64,000 nucleotides of DNA from JALQUL01 sp964556425 (GCA_964556425.1 CAZKWC010000008.1:11388-75387), one strand, 5' to 3'. Numbered from the stretch's first letter, positions 8,468-17,291 are shown. The notes: generated from the sequence alone by a model not told the origin. A program made the numbers and translations.

Positions 8468-9592
8468 TTATTCAAAACAAGATAACCAGCCCTGCTCGCA
8501 CCAATCTTGAATACAAGTTAATGCTTCTGGAGTGAGTTGGGAAATATCTAGTTGATTGAGTTCCCGTTGGTTGGCTAACTTTTGCATCAATTGAGCGTCA
8601 AGGCCTTCCGCTCTAAAACTATCACCATTTAAAAATATAAAAGGAGCAAGGTAGCTCATTTTGCTGCGTCTATCAAGCTCTATACCGGCGCAATCGTCTA
8701 ACCAATCATTGCCTTCTAACCAAACGTTGGCATTTAATTCAGTCCAATGTTCTCCCATGGCCTGTAATAAGATTTCTGGCTGCGCCAAGGCCTTGTGTAT
8801 GGCCTGAGTAGCGAAATCAAGCATATCTTGAGGCAGCAGGGCTGGTGTCTCTGTTGCCTGCCTGTGGGGGTCAGAAAACCGTGGTGAGTCTATTTCTTGA
8901 TCTAATAATAAATCAGCAATTTTAGGTAATAACTGAGCGGCTAACTCTTGTTCAGATGGAGCCCTAAAGCCAATGGAATAGGTCATACATTCATTAAGAG
9001 CGATGCCATCATGTGCGTATTTTGGTGGTAAATACAGCATGTCACCTGGCTCTAGTACCAAAACCTGCTCTGGATTAAATGTTTTTAATATTTTTAAAGG
9101 TAAACCCTCAATAATGGTTAAATCATCTTGTTGGCCAATTTTCCATTCACGTTGACCTTGCACTTGTAGTAAAAAAACATCGTAACTATCAAAATGAGGG
9201 CCCACTCCACCCCCTTCAGTGGCATAACTAATCATTAAATCATCTAATCTGGCATCGGGTAAAAATCGAAACTGATTTAATAATTGCCTCACATCATCAT
9301 TGTGTTGATCGACACTTTGAATTAACACTGACCACTGCCTTTGAGTAATAGCAGGTAGTGTTTTTTTAGTGAAAGGTCCATTTTTTAAGCTCCACTGGCC
9401 TTTTTGTTGGCTTACCAAACGACTTTGCACTTCTTCTTGAGTAGCTAAAGCAAACAGTTCGGAACGACTTAATAAGGGCTGCATATTAGGAATCGCTTGG
9501 CGAATTAACAATGGTTTTTTTTGCCAATATTCCGAAATAAACTGTTCTGGGCTTAATCCGGCTAATAAAGTGAGGGGGCTGTTGATTTGCAT
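8468..9592 (-). CDS. roxA: Ribosomal protein L16 arginine 3-hydroxylase family (JmjC cupin)
   Basis: A 374-residue Fe(II)/2-oxoglutarate oxygenase of the YcfD/RoxA family, which hydroxylates an arginine of ribosomal protein L16. The facial triad is visible as GGVGPHFDSYDVF (His133, Asp135) and PPKYAHDGIAL (His194). The family dimerisation and winged-helix C-terminal regions follow. N-terminal PEQFISEYWQKKPLLIRQA is the typical opening of these cupins. It is divergent from the SlyD-like gene, 45 bp away, so both promoters share that short gap. Assignment to the L16 branch rests on overall resemblance and length. Confidence 0.85.
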   Translation of the reverse strand: MQINSPLTLLAGLSPEQFISEYWQKKPLLIRQAIPNMQPLLSRSELFALATQEEVQSRLVSQQKGQWSLKNGPFTKKTLPAITQRQWSVLIQSVDQHNDDVRQLLNQFRFLPDARLDDLMISYATEGGGVGPHFDSYDVFLLQVQGQREWKIGQQDDLTIIEGLPLKILKTFNPEQVLVLEPGDMLYLPPKYAHDGIALNECMTYSIGFRAPSEQELAAQLLPKIADLLLDQEIDSPRFSDPHRQATETPALLPQDMLDFATQAIHKALAQPEILLQAMGEHWTELNANVWLEGNDWLDDCAGIELDRRSKMSYLAPFIFLNGDSFRAEGLDAQLMQKLANQRELNQLDISQLTPEALTCIQDWCEQGWLSCFE

Positions 9593-9637
9593 AAGAACTC
9601 AATACAATTGGTAAATTATTAATTGCTCTATTTTGCT

Positions 9638-10195
9638 ATGGAAATCACCCCACAATGCGTTGTTGCCCTCACTTGGACACTAAAAGATACACTAAACGAG
9701 ACTTTAGATGTGTTAGATGAGCCTGTAGAGTTTCTTTTAGGAGGCTCCGATTTGTTTGAAAAAATCGAAGAAGTCTTGCAAGGTCATAAAATTGGCGATG
9801 AGATTGATGTTCAACTCGAACCTGAACAAGCTTTTGGCGACTTCAATGATCAACTCATTTTTATGGAGTCACGTAAAATTTTTGACCCAGAAGTAGAAGA
9901 AGGCTGGATTTTTGATGGTCGTGGTCTGCCTGAAGGTTTTAGCCCTGATGCGCCCAAAGATGCAGTTTATGTGGTAACCGATGTTTACCCCGAACATGTA
10001 ATTTTAGATGGTAACCACCCGTTAGCGGGTATTGCGATTCGATTGCATATTAAAGTTGAAGATGTTCGTGAAGCTACTTTAGAAGAAGTTGGCAAAGGCA
10101 GTTGCGGCACTGGCTTTTTTAAAATTCAAACTGAATTAATGGCAGAAGACGATGATGATGATATTAATTATGATGATGACAGGGTCATTCATTAA
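9638..10195 (+). CDS. FKBP-type peptidyl-prolyl isomerase, SlyD-like
   Basis: A 185-residue SlyD-type prolyl isomerase and chaperone: an FKBP core (VALTWTLKDTLNETLD, LLGGSDLFEKIEEVL, LEPEQAFGDF) with an inserted IF domain (about 75-135), then HPLAGIAIRLHIKVEDVREAT. The C-terminal tail is acidic (DDDDDINYDDD) and not His/Cys-rich as in E. coli SlyD, so nickel storage by the tail is unlikely. The ATG at 9638 is chosen over an in-frame TTG at 9623 because MEITPQCVVALTW matches the family start. It is divergent from roxA. Confidence 0.85.
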   Translation: MEITPQCVVALTWTLKDTLNETLDVLDEPVEFLLGGSDLFEKIEEVLQGHKIGDEIDVQLEPEQAFGDFNDQLIFMESRKIFDPEVEEGWIFDGRGLPEGFSPDAPKDAVYVVTDVYPEHVILDGNHPLAGIAIRLHIKVEDVREATLEEVGKGSCGTGFFKIQTELMAEDDDDDINYDDDRVIH

Positions 10196-10233
10196 TCATC
10201 TTATTTAAAAAAAGCATAAAGGGAGATAACTAG

Positions 10234-10686
10234 ATGGAAAGCAAAACCGGCACAGTCACGATTCACCGAGTTTTAACAACCCCACCTAAAAGGCTTTATG
10301 AGGCATTTTTAAATGCCTCAGCGCTGGCCAAATGGTTACCCCCTTATGGTTTTACTTGCCAAGTACACGAGTACCTTCCAGAGGTAGGAGGTCAATTTAA
10401 AATGTCATTTACCAACTTTTCTAAGGGTAGTAGCCACTCGTTTAGAGGGGAATATTTAGAACTTATTCCCCACCAACTGATTCGTTACTCCAATCAGTTT
10501 GATGATGCCAACCTACTTGGCACAATTGAAGTGACCATACAAATCCAAGCGGTCATGTGTGGATCTGAAATTACAATTGAGCAAAAAAACATTCCCGCTG
10601 TTATTCCAGTTGAAATGTGTTATTTGGGTTGGCAAGAATCTTTAAAACAATTAGCCCATTTAGTCGAGCCCGATATTCCGGGCTAA
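10234..10686 (+). CDS. SRPBCC (AHSA1/START-like) domain protein
   Basis: A 150-residue protein of the activator-of-Hsp90-ATPase-1-like SRPBCC family. TIHRVLTTPPKRLYEAFLNA leads into the first helix, ALAKWLPPYGFTC and GGQFKMSFTNFSKGSSHSF form the curved sheet, and a long C-terminal helix (GWQESLKQLAHLV) closes the ligand cavity. AAGGGAGATAAC gives a clear ribosome-binding site. It lies 38 nt after the slyD-like gene and may be cotranscribed with it. Ligand and role unknown. Confidence 0.82.
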   Translation: MESKTGTVTIHRVLTTPPKRLYEAFLNASALAKWLPPYGFTCQVHEYLPEVGGQFKMSFTNFSKGSSHSFRGEYLELIPHQLIRYSNQFDDANLLGTIEVTIQIQAVMCGSEITIEQKNIPAVIPVEMCYLGWQESLKQLAHLVEPDIPG

Positions 10687-10726
10687 CAAACACTAATAAA
10701 CACAAATAGGCAATTCACTTTTTAGA

Positions 10727-11173
10727 TTAAGATTTTCCAGTTGAGCCGTAACCACCCGCACCACGTTGGCTTTCTTCAAAGCTTTCAACCACTCTAAACT
10801 GCGCCTGCATCACAGGCACAATCACCATTTGGGCAATTCTTTCTAGGGGTTGAATGGTGTAGGCAGTTTGGCTTCTATTCCAAGCACTCACCATGAGTTG
10901 GCCTTGGTAATCGCTATCAATTAAACCCACCAAATTACCTAAAACAACCCCGTGTTTATGGCCTAAGCCTGAACGCGGCAAAATCATAGCGCAATAATTG
11001 GGGTCTTGTAAATAAATAGCCAAACCAGTAGGAATGAGTTGCCAAGCATTGGGCTCTAAGGTTAAAGGTTGGTCTAGGCATGCTCTTAAATCTAATCCTG
11101 CACTACCAGGGGTGGCATAAGCGGGGAGTTGATCGGCCATACGTGGGTCCATAATTTTGACATCAATTTGCAT
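10727..11173 (-). CDS. dut: dUTP diphosphatase
   Basis: Hydrolyses dUTP to dUMP and pyrophosphate, keeping uracil out of DNA and feeding thymidylate synthesis. The 148-residue trimeric dUTPase shows its conserved motifs in order: GSAGLDLRA (motif 1), PRSGLG (2), GLIDSDYQGQL (3, with the catalytic Asp), ERIAQMVI (4) and the C-terminal RGAGGYGSTGKS (5, which closes over the nucleotide). It lies 49 nt downstream of coaBC on the same strand, a common pairing, so one transcript is likely. Confidence 0.96.
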   Translation of the reverse strand: MQIDVKIMDPRMADQLPAYATPGSAGLDLRACLDQPLTLEPNAWQLIPTGLAIYLQDPNYCAMILPRSGLGHKHGVVLGNLVGLIDSDYQGQLMVSAWNRSQTAYTIQPLERIAQMVIVPVMQAQFRVVESFEESQRGAGGYGSTGKS

Positions 11174-11222
11174 TTTTTGATTCTTTATTTTGATTAATAA
11201 ATAGTGAGGGATTCATCTTCAA

Positions 11223-12470
11223 TTAGCGGCTACGACGCTTTTGTATAGCGTCAATTAGCTGAATGGCTAATTGTGTTTTAGATGCCAAAGGTAATTGCTC
11301 TGAGCCTTGGTCGTCTATTAATAACAAGGCGTTTTCATCTTTACCAAAAGTGGCAGGTCCAATATTACCCACTAAAAGTGGGATTTTTTTGCGCAAACGC
11401 TTGGCGCTAGCATGCGCTTGTAAATTTTCGCTTTCGGCAGCAAAACCTACACAATAGAGTTGGCCGTTTTGAGCTTGCTCAAGTTGTGCCACACTGGCCA
11501 AAATATCGGGGTTTTCGGTAAACTCCAAACTAGGCAAGGCTTTGCCCGCCTCTTTTTTAATTTTTTGATCAGACGCATTGGCTACTCGCCAGTCGGCAAC
11601 TGCAGCGCAGGCTACAAAAACATCAAAACCAGCCGCAATTGGCATACAGGCATTGAGCAAATCTTGGGCTGATTCAATCACAATAGTATGCACATGACGC
11701 GGGGCAGGCAAAGCCACAGGTCCACTTACCAATACCACTTCGGCGCCAGCCATTTGTGCTGCTGCTGCAATGGAATAACCCATTTTACCGCTAGATCTGT
11801 TCGTAATGCCTCTAACGGGGTCTATGGCTTCAAAGGTGGGGCCGGCAGTAATTAACCAGCGCTGGCCTTTTAAAATAGGGGGTGTTAAGGCTTTTTGAAT
11901 GTCGTGTAGCAATTCTTCGGGCTCTAACATGCGGCCGTCACCGGTTTCACCGCAGGCTTGATCACCTTGCCCCACTCCTAAGACAATGGCGCCATCTTGT
12001 TCAAGTTGCCTCGCATTACGTTGAACGGCAGGATGCTCCCACATTTCTCGGTTCATGGCGGGGGCTAATAATAAAGGCACTTTTTGCGCCGGCCTTGCCA
12101 CACACATCAGGCTTAATAAATCATTGGCATGACCCTGCGCTAATTTAGCCATTAAATCGGCACTGCAAGGGGCAATCACCATTGCATCGGCTTCACGACT
12201 GAGGTTGATATGCGCCATATTATTGGGAATTGCATTGTCCCATTGAGATATAAACACCTGCCTATTACTAAGGGCCTGCATAGTGACAGGGCTAATAAAC
12301 TGGCAAGCCGATTCTGTCATGACCACTTGCACAGTTGCGCCCGCTTTTATTAGCCCACGGCATAACATGGCAGACTTATAACAAGCCACTCCACCGCTTA
12401 ATCCCAAAACAATATGTTTACCCTGAAGTGCTTTATCTACATGCATTGTCGGTGTCATTATTACATCCAT
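11223..12470 (-). CDS. coaBC: Bifunctional phosphopantothenoylcysteine decarboxylase / phosphopantothenate-cysteine ligase
   Basis: Catalyses two consecutive steps of coenzyme A synthesis. The 415 residues comprise an FMN-dependent CoaC decarboxylase domain (about 15-200; GLSGGVACYKSAML, INLSREADAMVIAPCSADL, LAPAMNREMW and the substrate-flap Cys in QACGETGDGRML), then a CoaB ligase domain (ITAGPTFEAIDPVRGITN, SSGKMGYSIA, and FTENPDIL). The upstream ATG at 12470 is used; an ATG at 12458 (MTPTMHVD) is also possible and has GGATG about 7 nt before it. Downstream is dut. panB and panC lie elsewhere in the window. Confidence 0.95.
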   Translation of the reverse strand: MDVIMTPTMHVDKALQGKHIVLGLSGGVACYKSAMLCRGLIKAGATVQVVMTESACQFISPVTMQALSNRQVFISQWDNAIPNNMAHINLSREADAMVIAPCSADLMAKLAQGHANDLLSLMCVARPAQKVPLLLAPAMNREMWEHPAVQRNARQLEQDGAIVLGVGQGDQACGETGDGRMLEPEELLHDIQKALTPPILKGQRWLITAGPTFEAIDPVRGITNRSSGKMGYSIAAAAQMAGAEVVLVSGPVALPAPRHVHTIVIESAQDLLNACMPIAAGFDVFVACAAVADWRVANASDQKIKKEAGKALPSLEFTENPDILASVAQLEQAQNGQLYCVGFAAESENLQAHASAKRLRKKIPLLVGNIGPATFGKDENALLLIDDQGSEQLPLASKTQLAIQLIDAIQKRRSR

Positions 12471-12635
12471 TTTTTCATCAAAATAACAAAAAAGAGATTA
12501 TTCAATCAAACCTTGAAGTTTTAAAATCCTTCAAAAATCAAGCCTTTTGTTGTATGCCTCTCATTCTAGAGCCTAAACTAAGAAATTTTTTAGACTCTAG
12601 ACCCTTGTTGCTAGTCGAACTGAAGGCTGTGCACT

Positions 12636-12678
12636 TATAATCAACATTTCCACCTCCTTCGGGACATCAGAGCCCGAA
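12636..12678 (+). promoter_or_regulatory. pyrG leader: -10 element and hairpin next to the start codon
   Basis: A perfect -10 TATAAT lies at 12636-12641 without a matching -35 at 16-18 bp. The short leader then forms TTCGGG / CCCGAA (12658-12663 with 12673-12678, 9-nt loop), ending 7 nt before the pyrG ATG. No Shine-Dalgarno sequence is evident, so the hairpin sits where the ribosome would bind. Confidence 0.45.
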
Positions 12679-12685
12679 TACTGGC

Positions 12686-14347
12686 ATGACCAAATTTGTA
12701 TTCGTCACTGGCGGTGTTGTATCCTCTCTCGGCAAGGGTATCGCTTCCGCATCACTCGCAGCATTACTTGAATCCCGTGGCCTTAGTGTCACTTTAATCA
12801 AGCTCGACCCCTATCTCAATGTTGATCCTGGCACCATGTCGCCATTACAACATGGAGAAGTTTTTGTAACCAATGATGGCGCTGAAACTGATCTTGACCT
12901 CGGACATTACGAACGTTTTATTGAAACTCGTATGCGCCGAACCAACAATTTCACTACCGGCCAAATCTATAAAAGTGTTCTAGACAAAGAACGCCGTGGC
13001 GACTATTTAGGTAAAACGGTTCAAGTTATTCCTCATGTCACCAACGAAATCCAAGAGTTCATCAAACGTGGTGCTCGCTTCAAAGAAGCAGATGCAGTTG
13101 ATGTAGCCATTGTTGAAATTGGTGGCACCGTAGGCGACATTGAATCTCTACCGTTTTTAGAAGCAGTGCGTCAACTCAGTCTTGAGCTTGGCCCCAACAA
13201 TACCGCTTTTGTACATTTAAGTTATGTGCCTTGGATTGCAGCTGCTGGTGAACTCAAAACCAAACCGACACAACACACTGCGAAACAACTGCGTGAAATT
13301 GGTATTCAAGCCGATGCCTTGTTATGCCGTGCCGATCGCCCTATTCCCGATGACGAGCGCAAGAAAATTTCACTATTTTCAAACGTTCCAGTTTGGGGTG
13401 TTATTAGCGTTCCCGATGTCAGCACTATTTACAAAGTACCTCGCATTTTGCACGAGCAAGGCCTTGACGGCTTAATTTGCGACAAACTTCGTTTAAATAC
13501 ACCACCGGCCAACCTCAAACGTTGGGATGATTTAGTCTATGAAGTCGAACATCCTCAAGGTGAAGTCACTATTGCAATGGTGGGCAAATATGTTGATTTA
13601 ACCGATAGTTATAAATCGGTCAACGAAGCCTTGCGTCATGCGGGTTTAAAAAATCATGTTCAAGTCAAAATCGAACATGTGGACTCTGAAACTATTACAG
13701 CAGACACCGTCGCTCAACTTGAAAAATACGATGCTATTTTGGTGCCAGGCGGTTTTGGCAAGCGAGGTATAGAAGGTAAAATTTCTACTGCCCAATTCGC
13801 CCGCACCCATAAAGTACCTTATTTAGGTATTTGTTTAGGTATGCAAGTAGCCACCATTGAATACGCACGTCATGTGGCTGGTTTACCCAATGCCAATAGT
13901 ACTGAATTTGACCCAGAATGTACGCAACCCGTTATTGCCCTAATTAACGAATGGCAAGACAAAGACGGCACAATTCAAGTACGCAACGAAGACTCCGACT
14001 TAGGTGGCACTATGCGTTTAGGTGCACAAAGCTCTGATGTGGCCAAAGGTACTTTGGCACATCAAATTTATGGTGATGTGGTCACCGAGCGTCACCGTCA
14101 TCGCTATGAAGCCAACGTTAAATACCTAGACACTTTACGAAACGCAGGTTTGGTAATTTCTGCATTAACCCAAACCGAACAGCTCACTGAAATTGTGGAG
14201 CTTCCACAAGAGGTTCACCCTTGGTATATGGGCGTGCAATTCCACCCCGAGTTTAAATCGACTCCTTGGAATGGACATCCTTTGTTTAACGCATTTATTC
14301 GTGCGGCGGTTGAGCATCAAACTGCTGTTAAAAAGGCTTCCAAATGA
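12686..14347 (+). CDS. pyrG: CTP synthase
   Basis: Makes CTP from UTP, ATP and glutamine. The 553-residue protein has an N-terminal amidoligase domain with FVTGGVVSSLGKGI (P-loop), DPYLNVDPGTMSP and EIGGTVGDIES, and a C-terminal class I glutamine amidotransferase domain with LGICLGMQ (catalytic Cys) and QFHPEF (catalytic His and Glu). Its stop overlaps the kdsA start by 4 nt (ATGA), so translation is coupled. This pyrG-kdsA-eno-ftsB order is widely conserved in betaproteobacteria. Confidence 0.97.
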   Translation: MTKFVFVTGGVVSSLGKGIASASLAALLESRGLSVTLIKLDPYLNVDPGTMSPLQHGEVFVTNDGAETDLDLGHYERFIETRMRRTNNFTTGQIYKSVLDKERRGDYLGKTVQVIPHVTNEIQEFIKRGARFKEADAVDVAIVEIGGTVGDIESLPFLEAVRQLSLELGPNNTAFVHLSYVPWIAAAGELKTKPTQHTAKQLREIGIQADALLCRADRPIPDDERKKISLFSNVPVWGVISVPDVSTIYKVPRILHEQGLDGLICDKLRLNTPPANLKRWDDLVYEVEHPQGEVTIAMVGKYVDLTDSYKSVNEALRHAGLKNHVQVKIEHVDSETITADTVAQLEKYDAILVPGGFGKRGIEGKISTAQFARTHKVPYLGICLGMQVATIEYARHVAGLPNANSTEFDPECTQPVIALINEWQDKDGTIQVRNEDSDLGGTMRLGAQSSDVAKGTLAHQIYGDVVTERHRHRYEANVKYLDTLRNAGLVISALTQTEQLTEIVELPQEVHPWYMGVQFHPEFKSTPWNGHPLFNAFIRAAVEHQTAVKKASK

Positions 14348-15195
14348 AATTATGTGGCGCTGAAATCGGCTTGCACCGACCCATCTTTTTAATTGCTGGC
14401 CCTTGCGTCATCGAGTCTGAACAACTCCAACTCGATACCGCAGGCCATCTTAAAGAAATTTGCCAAACACTAGGCATTCACTTTATTTTTAAAAGTAGTT
14501 TTGATAAAGCCAATCGCTCTAGTGGTAAAACTCAGCGTGGCCCTGGCCTTGAAAAAGGCCTAGAAATTTTAGCTAAAGTCAAAAGCCAATTACAAGTGCC
14601 AGTGCTTACTGACATTCATGAAATTGACCAAGTGGCTGCTGTTTCTAAAGTAGTCGATGTATTGCAAACTCCTGCGTTTTTATGCCGTCAAACTGACTTT
14701 ATTCATGCAGTGGCTCAGTCGGGCTTACCCGTCAATATCAAAAAAGGGCAATTTTTAGCCCCCAATGATATGGTCAATGTGATTGATAAAGCCAGAGCCG
14801 CTGCCGCCGAAAAAGGTCTAGAAACCGACAACTTTATGGCTTGTGAGCGTGGTGTCAGCTTTGGATATAACAATCTAGTGAGTGATATGCGTAGTTTGGC
14901 TATTATGCGAGCTACCCAAGCCCCTGTGGTATTTGATGCTACCCACTCAGTGCAATTGCCTGGTGGCCAAGGCTCTAGTAGCGGTGGCCAACGCGAAATG
15001 GTACCTGTTTTAGCTCGTGCAGCAGTGGCGGTTGGTGTTGCTGGTTTGTTTATGGAAACTCACCCCAACCCTGAAAAAGCTTGGAGTGATGGCCCTAATG
15101 CAGTGCCTTTACACCATATGAAAGCACTACTCGAAAGCTTGCTAGAACTCGACCAGGTCACCAAAAAACATGGCTTTTTAGAAAGTTCATTTTAA
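14344..15195 (+). CDS. kdsA: 3-deoxy-8-phosphooctulonate synthase (KDO-8-P synthase)
   Basis: Condenses phosphoenolpyruvate with arabinose 5-phosphate to KDO-8-phosphate, committing carbon to lipopolysaccharide inner core. The 283-residue TIM barrel has LIAGPCVIES, KSSFDKANRSS, VLTDIHE, LQTPAFLCRQTDFI, NIKKGQFLAP and FDATHSVQLPGG. PEP-binding Lys and Arg positions are retained. It overlaps pyrG by 4 nt. A long hairpin separates it from the next gene. Confidence 0.97.
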   Translation: MKLCGAEIGLHRPIFLIAGPCVIESEQLQLDTAGHLKEICQTLGIHFIFKSSFDKANRSSGKTQRGPGLEKGLEILAKVKSQLQVPVLTDIHEIDQVAAVSKVVDVLQTPAFLCRQTDFIHAVAQSGLPVNIKKGQFLAPNDMVNVIDKARAAAAEKGLETDNFMACERGVSFGYNNLVSDMRSLAIMRATQAPVVFDATHSVQLPGGQGSSSGGQREMVPVLARAAVAVGVAGLFMETHPNPEKAWSDGPNAVPLHHMKALLESLLELDQVTKKHGFLESSF

Positions 15196-15206
15196 ATAAG
15201 CCCTAA

Positions 15207-15257
15207 AAACCATTCAAGCAAAACTCAATCCCTTTTTTATTTTTGCTTCAATGGTTT
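15207..15257 (+). terminator. Long hairpin between kdsA and the DUF1330 gene
   Basis: Two 17-nt arms (15207-15223 and 15241-15257) are complementary except for one C-C mismatch, around a 17-nt T-rich loop. It starts 11 nt after the kdsA stop. There is no long T run on its 3' side, so it may be an attenuator or an RNA-stability structure and not a full terminator. Confidence 0.5.
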
Positions 15258-15294
15258 CAACCAAGCCTTTAACTATTTAGAAACAGGAAAACTT

Positions 15295-15585
15295 ATGACC
15301 AGTGCTTATGTCATTGCCTATGTGGATGTTACCAACCCCGAGCAATACGAAGCTTATAAAAAGCTTTCCTCGCACGCCATTCAAACTCACGGTGCAGAAC
15401 CCTGCGTCCGTGGTGGTGCAGTCGAAGTCTTAGAGGGTGAATGGAGCCCTACCCGAGTAGTAGTATTAAAGTTTCCCGATATGGATGCAGGCCGTCGGTT
15501 TTACAACTCACCTGAATATGTAGCGGCTCGCCAAGCCCGTGCTGGTGCATCTCACATGAGAATGATTTTGGTTGATGGCTTGTAA
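15295..15585 (+). CDS. DUF1330 family protein
   Basis: A 96-residue ferredoxin-like (dimeric alpha-beta barrel) protein. The DUF1330 hallmarks are visible: AYVIAYVDVTNPEQYEAYKKL at the start, RGGAVEVLEGEWSPTRVVVLKFPDMDAGRRFYNSPEY in the middle, and a hydrophobic last strand HMRMILVDGL. ACAGGAAAACTT supplies the ribosome-binding site. Members of this family are common between kdsA and eno in Burkholderiales. The biochemical function is not established; a hairpin on each side suggests regulation independent of its neighbours. Confidence 0.88.
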   Translation: MTSAYVIAYVDVTNPEQYEAYKKLSSHAIQTHGAEPCVRGGAVEVLEGEWSPTRVVVLKFPDMDAGRRFYNSPEYVAARQARAGASHMRMILVDGL

Positions 15586-15639
15586 CTTCTAGGCATAAAT
15601 TATGGCCAGTTGTTATTACGATTCATACGGTATCTAAAA

Positions 15640-15685
15640 CCTCGCTTTAGCTTTTAAATGAAACGATTTGTATTTAAAAGCGAGG
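15640..15685 (+). promoter_or_regulatory. Hairpin with competing 5' arms upstream of eno
   Basis: The 3' arm ATTTAAAAGCGAGG (15672-15685) can pair with GCTTTTAAAT (15650-15659), extended by CCTC (15640-15643) across a bulge, or with the overlapping CCTCGCTTT. A T run (15695-15700) follows after about 10 nt. It may terminate the DUF1330 transcript or act in the eno leader. Confidence 0.45.
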
Positions 15686-15722
15686 GTGTAAACAGTTTTT
15701 TAATTTTGAAATAGGAAAATCT

Positions 15723-17006
15723 ATGAGCGCAATTGTTGATTTAATCGCCCGTGAAGTTTTAGACTCTCGTGGCAACCCTACGGTTGAATGTGATGTTTTA
15801 CTTGAGTCTGGCACTATGGGCCGTGCGGCTGTACCATCAGGTGCTTCTACTGGCTCACGCGAAGCTATTGAATTGCGTGACGGCGATGCCAAACGTTACC
15901 TTGGTAAAGGTGTTTTAAAAGCAGTTGAAAACGTCAACACCGAAATCTCTGAAGCTATTTTAGGCCTAGATGCTGGCGAACAAGCTTTCTTAGATCGCAC
16001 CATGATTGAACTAGACGGCACTGAAAACAAAGCCCGTTTAGGCGCTAATGCAATGCTCGCCGTTTCTATGGCAGTTGCACGTGCAGCAGCCGATGAAAGC
16101 GGTTTACCTTTATACCGTTATTTTGGTGGTATGGGCGCAGTTCAAATGCCAGTTCCCATGATGAACGTGATCAATGGTGGCGCGCATGCCAACAACAACC
16201 TCGACTTACAAGAGTTAATGATTATTCCAGTGGGCGCGCCTACTTTCCGTGAAGCAGTACGCTACGGTGCTGAAGTGTTCCACTCACTCAAAAAAATCAT
16301 GCATGACAAAGGCATGAGTATTGCAGTAGGTGATGAAGGTGGTTTTGCTCCTAACGTAGCGAACCATGAAGCTGCCATTCAAATGATTTTACAAGCCATT
16401 GAAAAAGCGGGTTACATTCCTGGCGAACAAATCGCTTTAGGTTTAGATTGTGCTTCTTCTGAGTTTTACAAAAACGGTAAATACGAATTAGCTGGCGAAA
16501 ACCTCAGCCTCTCTGGCGAGCAATGGATTGATATGATGAGCACTTGGGTGGACAAATACCCTATCATCAGTATCGAAGACGGCATGGCCGAAGGCGACTG
16601 GGATGGCTGGAAAATGTTAACTGACCGTTTAGCTAAAAAAGTACAGTTAGTGGGCGATGACTTATTTGTCACCAACACTAAAATTTTACAAGAAGGTATT
16701 AACAAAGGTATTGCTAATTCCATTCTTATTAAAATCAACCAAATTGGTACATTAAGCGAAACTTTTGCTGCTATTGAAATGGCCAAACGTGCGGGTTACA
16801 CTTCTGTTATTTCTCACCGTTCTGGCGAAACCGAAGACTCCACTATTGCAGATATTGCTGTAGCTACCAATGCAGGTCAAATCAAAACTGGTTCTTTAAG
16901 CCGTTCTGACCGTATGGCAAAATACAATCAATTATTACGCATTGAAGAAGACTTAGGCGATGTTGCAACCTACGCAGGTCGTGCTGCTTTTTACAGTATC
17001 CGATAA
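15723..17006 (+). CDS. eno: Enolase
   Basis: Interconverts 2-phosphoglycerate and phosphoenolpyruvate. The 427-residue enzyme shows AREVLDSRGNPTVE at the start, VPSGASTGSREA (mobile loop with the Mg-binding Ser), GDEGGFAPN with the catalytic Glu, SIEDGMAEGDW and GDDLFVTN (metal ligands), the catalytic Lys in ILIKINQIGT and the signature SHRSGETEDSTIADIAV. ftsB follows 9 nt later, so they form one transcript. Confidence 0.98.
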   Translation: MSAIVDLIAREVLDSRGNPTVECDVLLESGTMGRAAVPSGASTGSREAIELRDGDAKRYLGKGVLKAVENVNTEISEAILGLDAGEQAFLDRTMIELDGTENKARLGANAMLAVSMAVARAAADESGLPLYRYFGGMGAVQMPVPMMNVINGGAHANNNLDLQELMIIPVGAPTFREAVRYGAEVFHSLKKIMHDKGMSIAVGDEGGFAPNVANHEAAIQMILQAIEKAGYIPGEQIALGLDCASSEFYKNGKYELAGENLSLSGEQWIDMMSTWVDKYPIISIEDGMAEGDWDGWKMLTDRLAKKVQLVGDDLFVTNTKILQEGINKGIANSILIKINQIGTLSETFAAIEMAKRAGYTSVISHRSGETEDSTIADIAVATNAGQIKTGSLSRSDRMAKYNQLLRIEEDLGDVATYAGRAAFYSIR

Positions 17007-17015
17007 GGACATGAG

Positions 17016-17291
17016 ATGAAACCAAACGGGTTGATTTTAGTTTTATTAATTATTTTAGGCAATTTCCAGTACCACCTTTGGAGTGGAAGAGGAAGTCTGC
17101 CCGAGGTATGGAAAATGAAAACTCAACTCGTTCAGCTTCAGTCTGAAATTGAGGCGGCAGAAAAAATCAATGCCCAACTTCAGGCTGAAGTCTCTGATTT
17201 AAAAGATGGTATTGATATGGTGGAAGAACGGGCACGTTTCGAGTTGGGTATGGTCAAAGCCAATGAAGTATTAGTGCAGTATTCACAATAA
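17016..17291 (+). CDS. ftsB: Cell division protein FtsB
   Basis: A 91-residue divisome protein that works with FtsL and FtsQ to activate septal peptidoglycan synthesis. It has one N-terminal membrane helix (LILVLLIILGNFQYHLW, about 6-22) and a periplasmic leucine-zipper coiled coil (about 30-70, with TQLVQLQSEIEAAEKINAQL). The family end motif is VEERARFELGMVKANEVLVQ. AAGGACATGAG just upstream gives the ribosome-binding site. It sits directly after eno, its usual place in beta- and gammaproteobacteria. Confidence 0.95.
   Translation: MKPNGLILVLLIILGNFQYHLWSGRGSLPEVWKMKTQLVQLQSEIEAAEKINAQLQAEVSDLKDGIDMVEERARFELGMVKANEVLVQYSQ

Noticed and set aside
10667..10684. Hairpin AGCCCG / CGGGCT over the stop codon of the SRPBCC gene as a terminator
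   Set aside because: No T run follows on either strand; it is probably incidental coding sequence.
12335..12640. A 101-codon plus-strand frame before pyrG
   Set aside because: It begins on the antisense of coaBC and runs through the pyrG promoter; no recognisable protein features.
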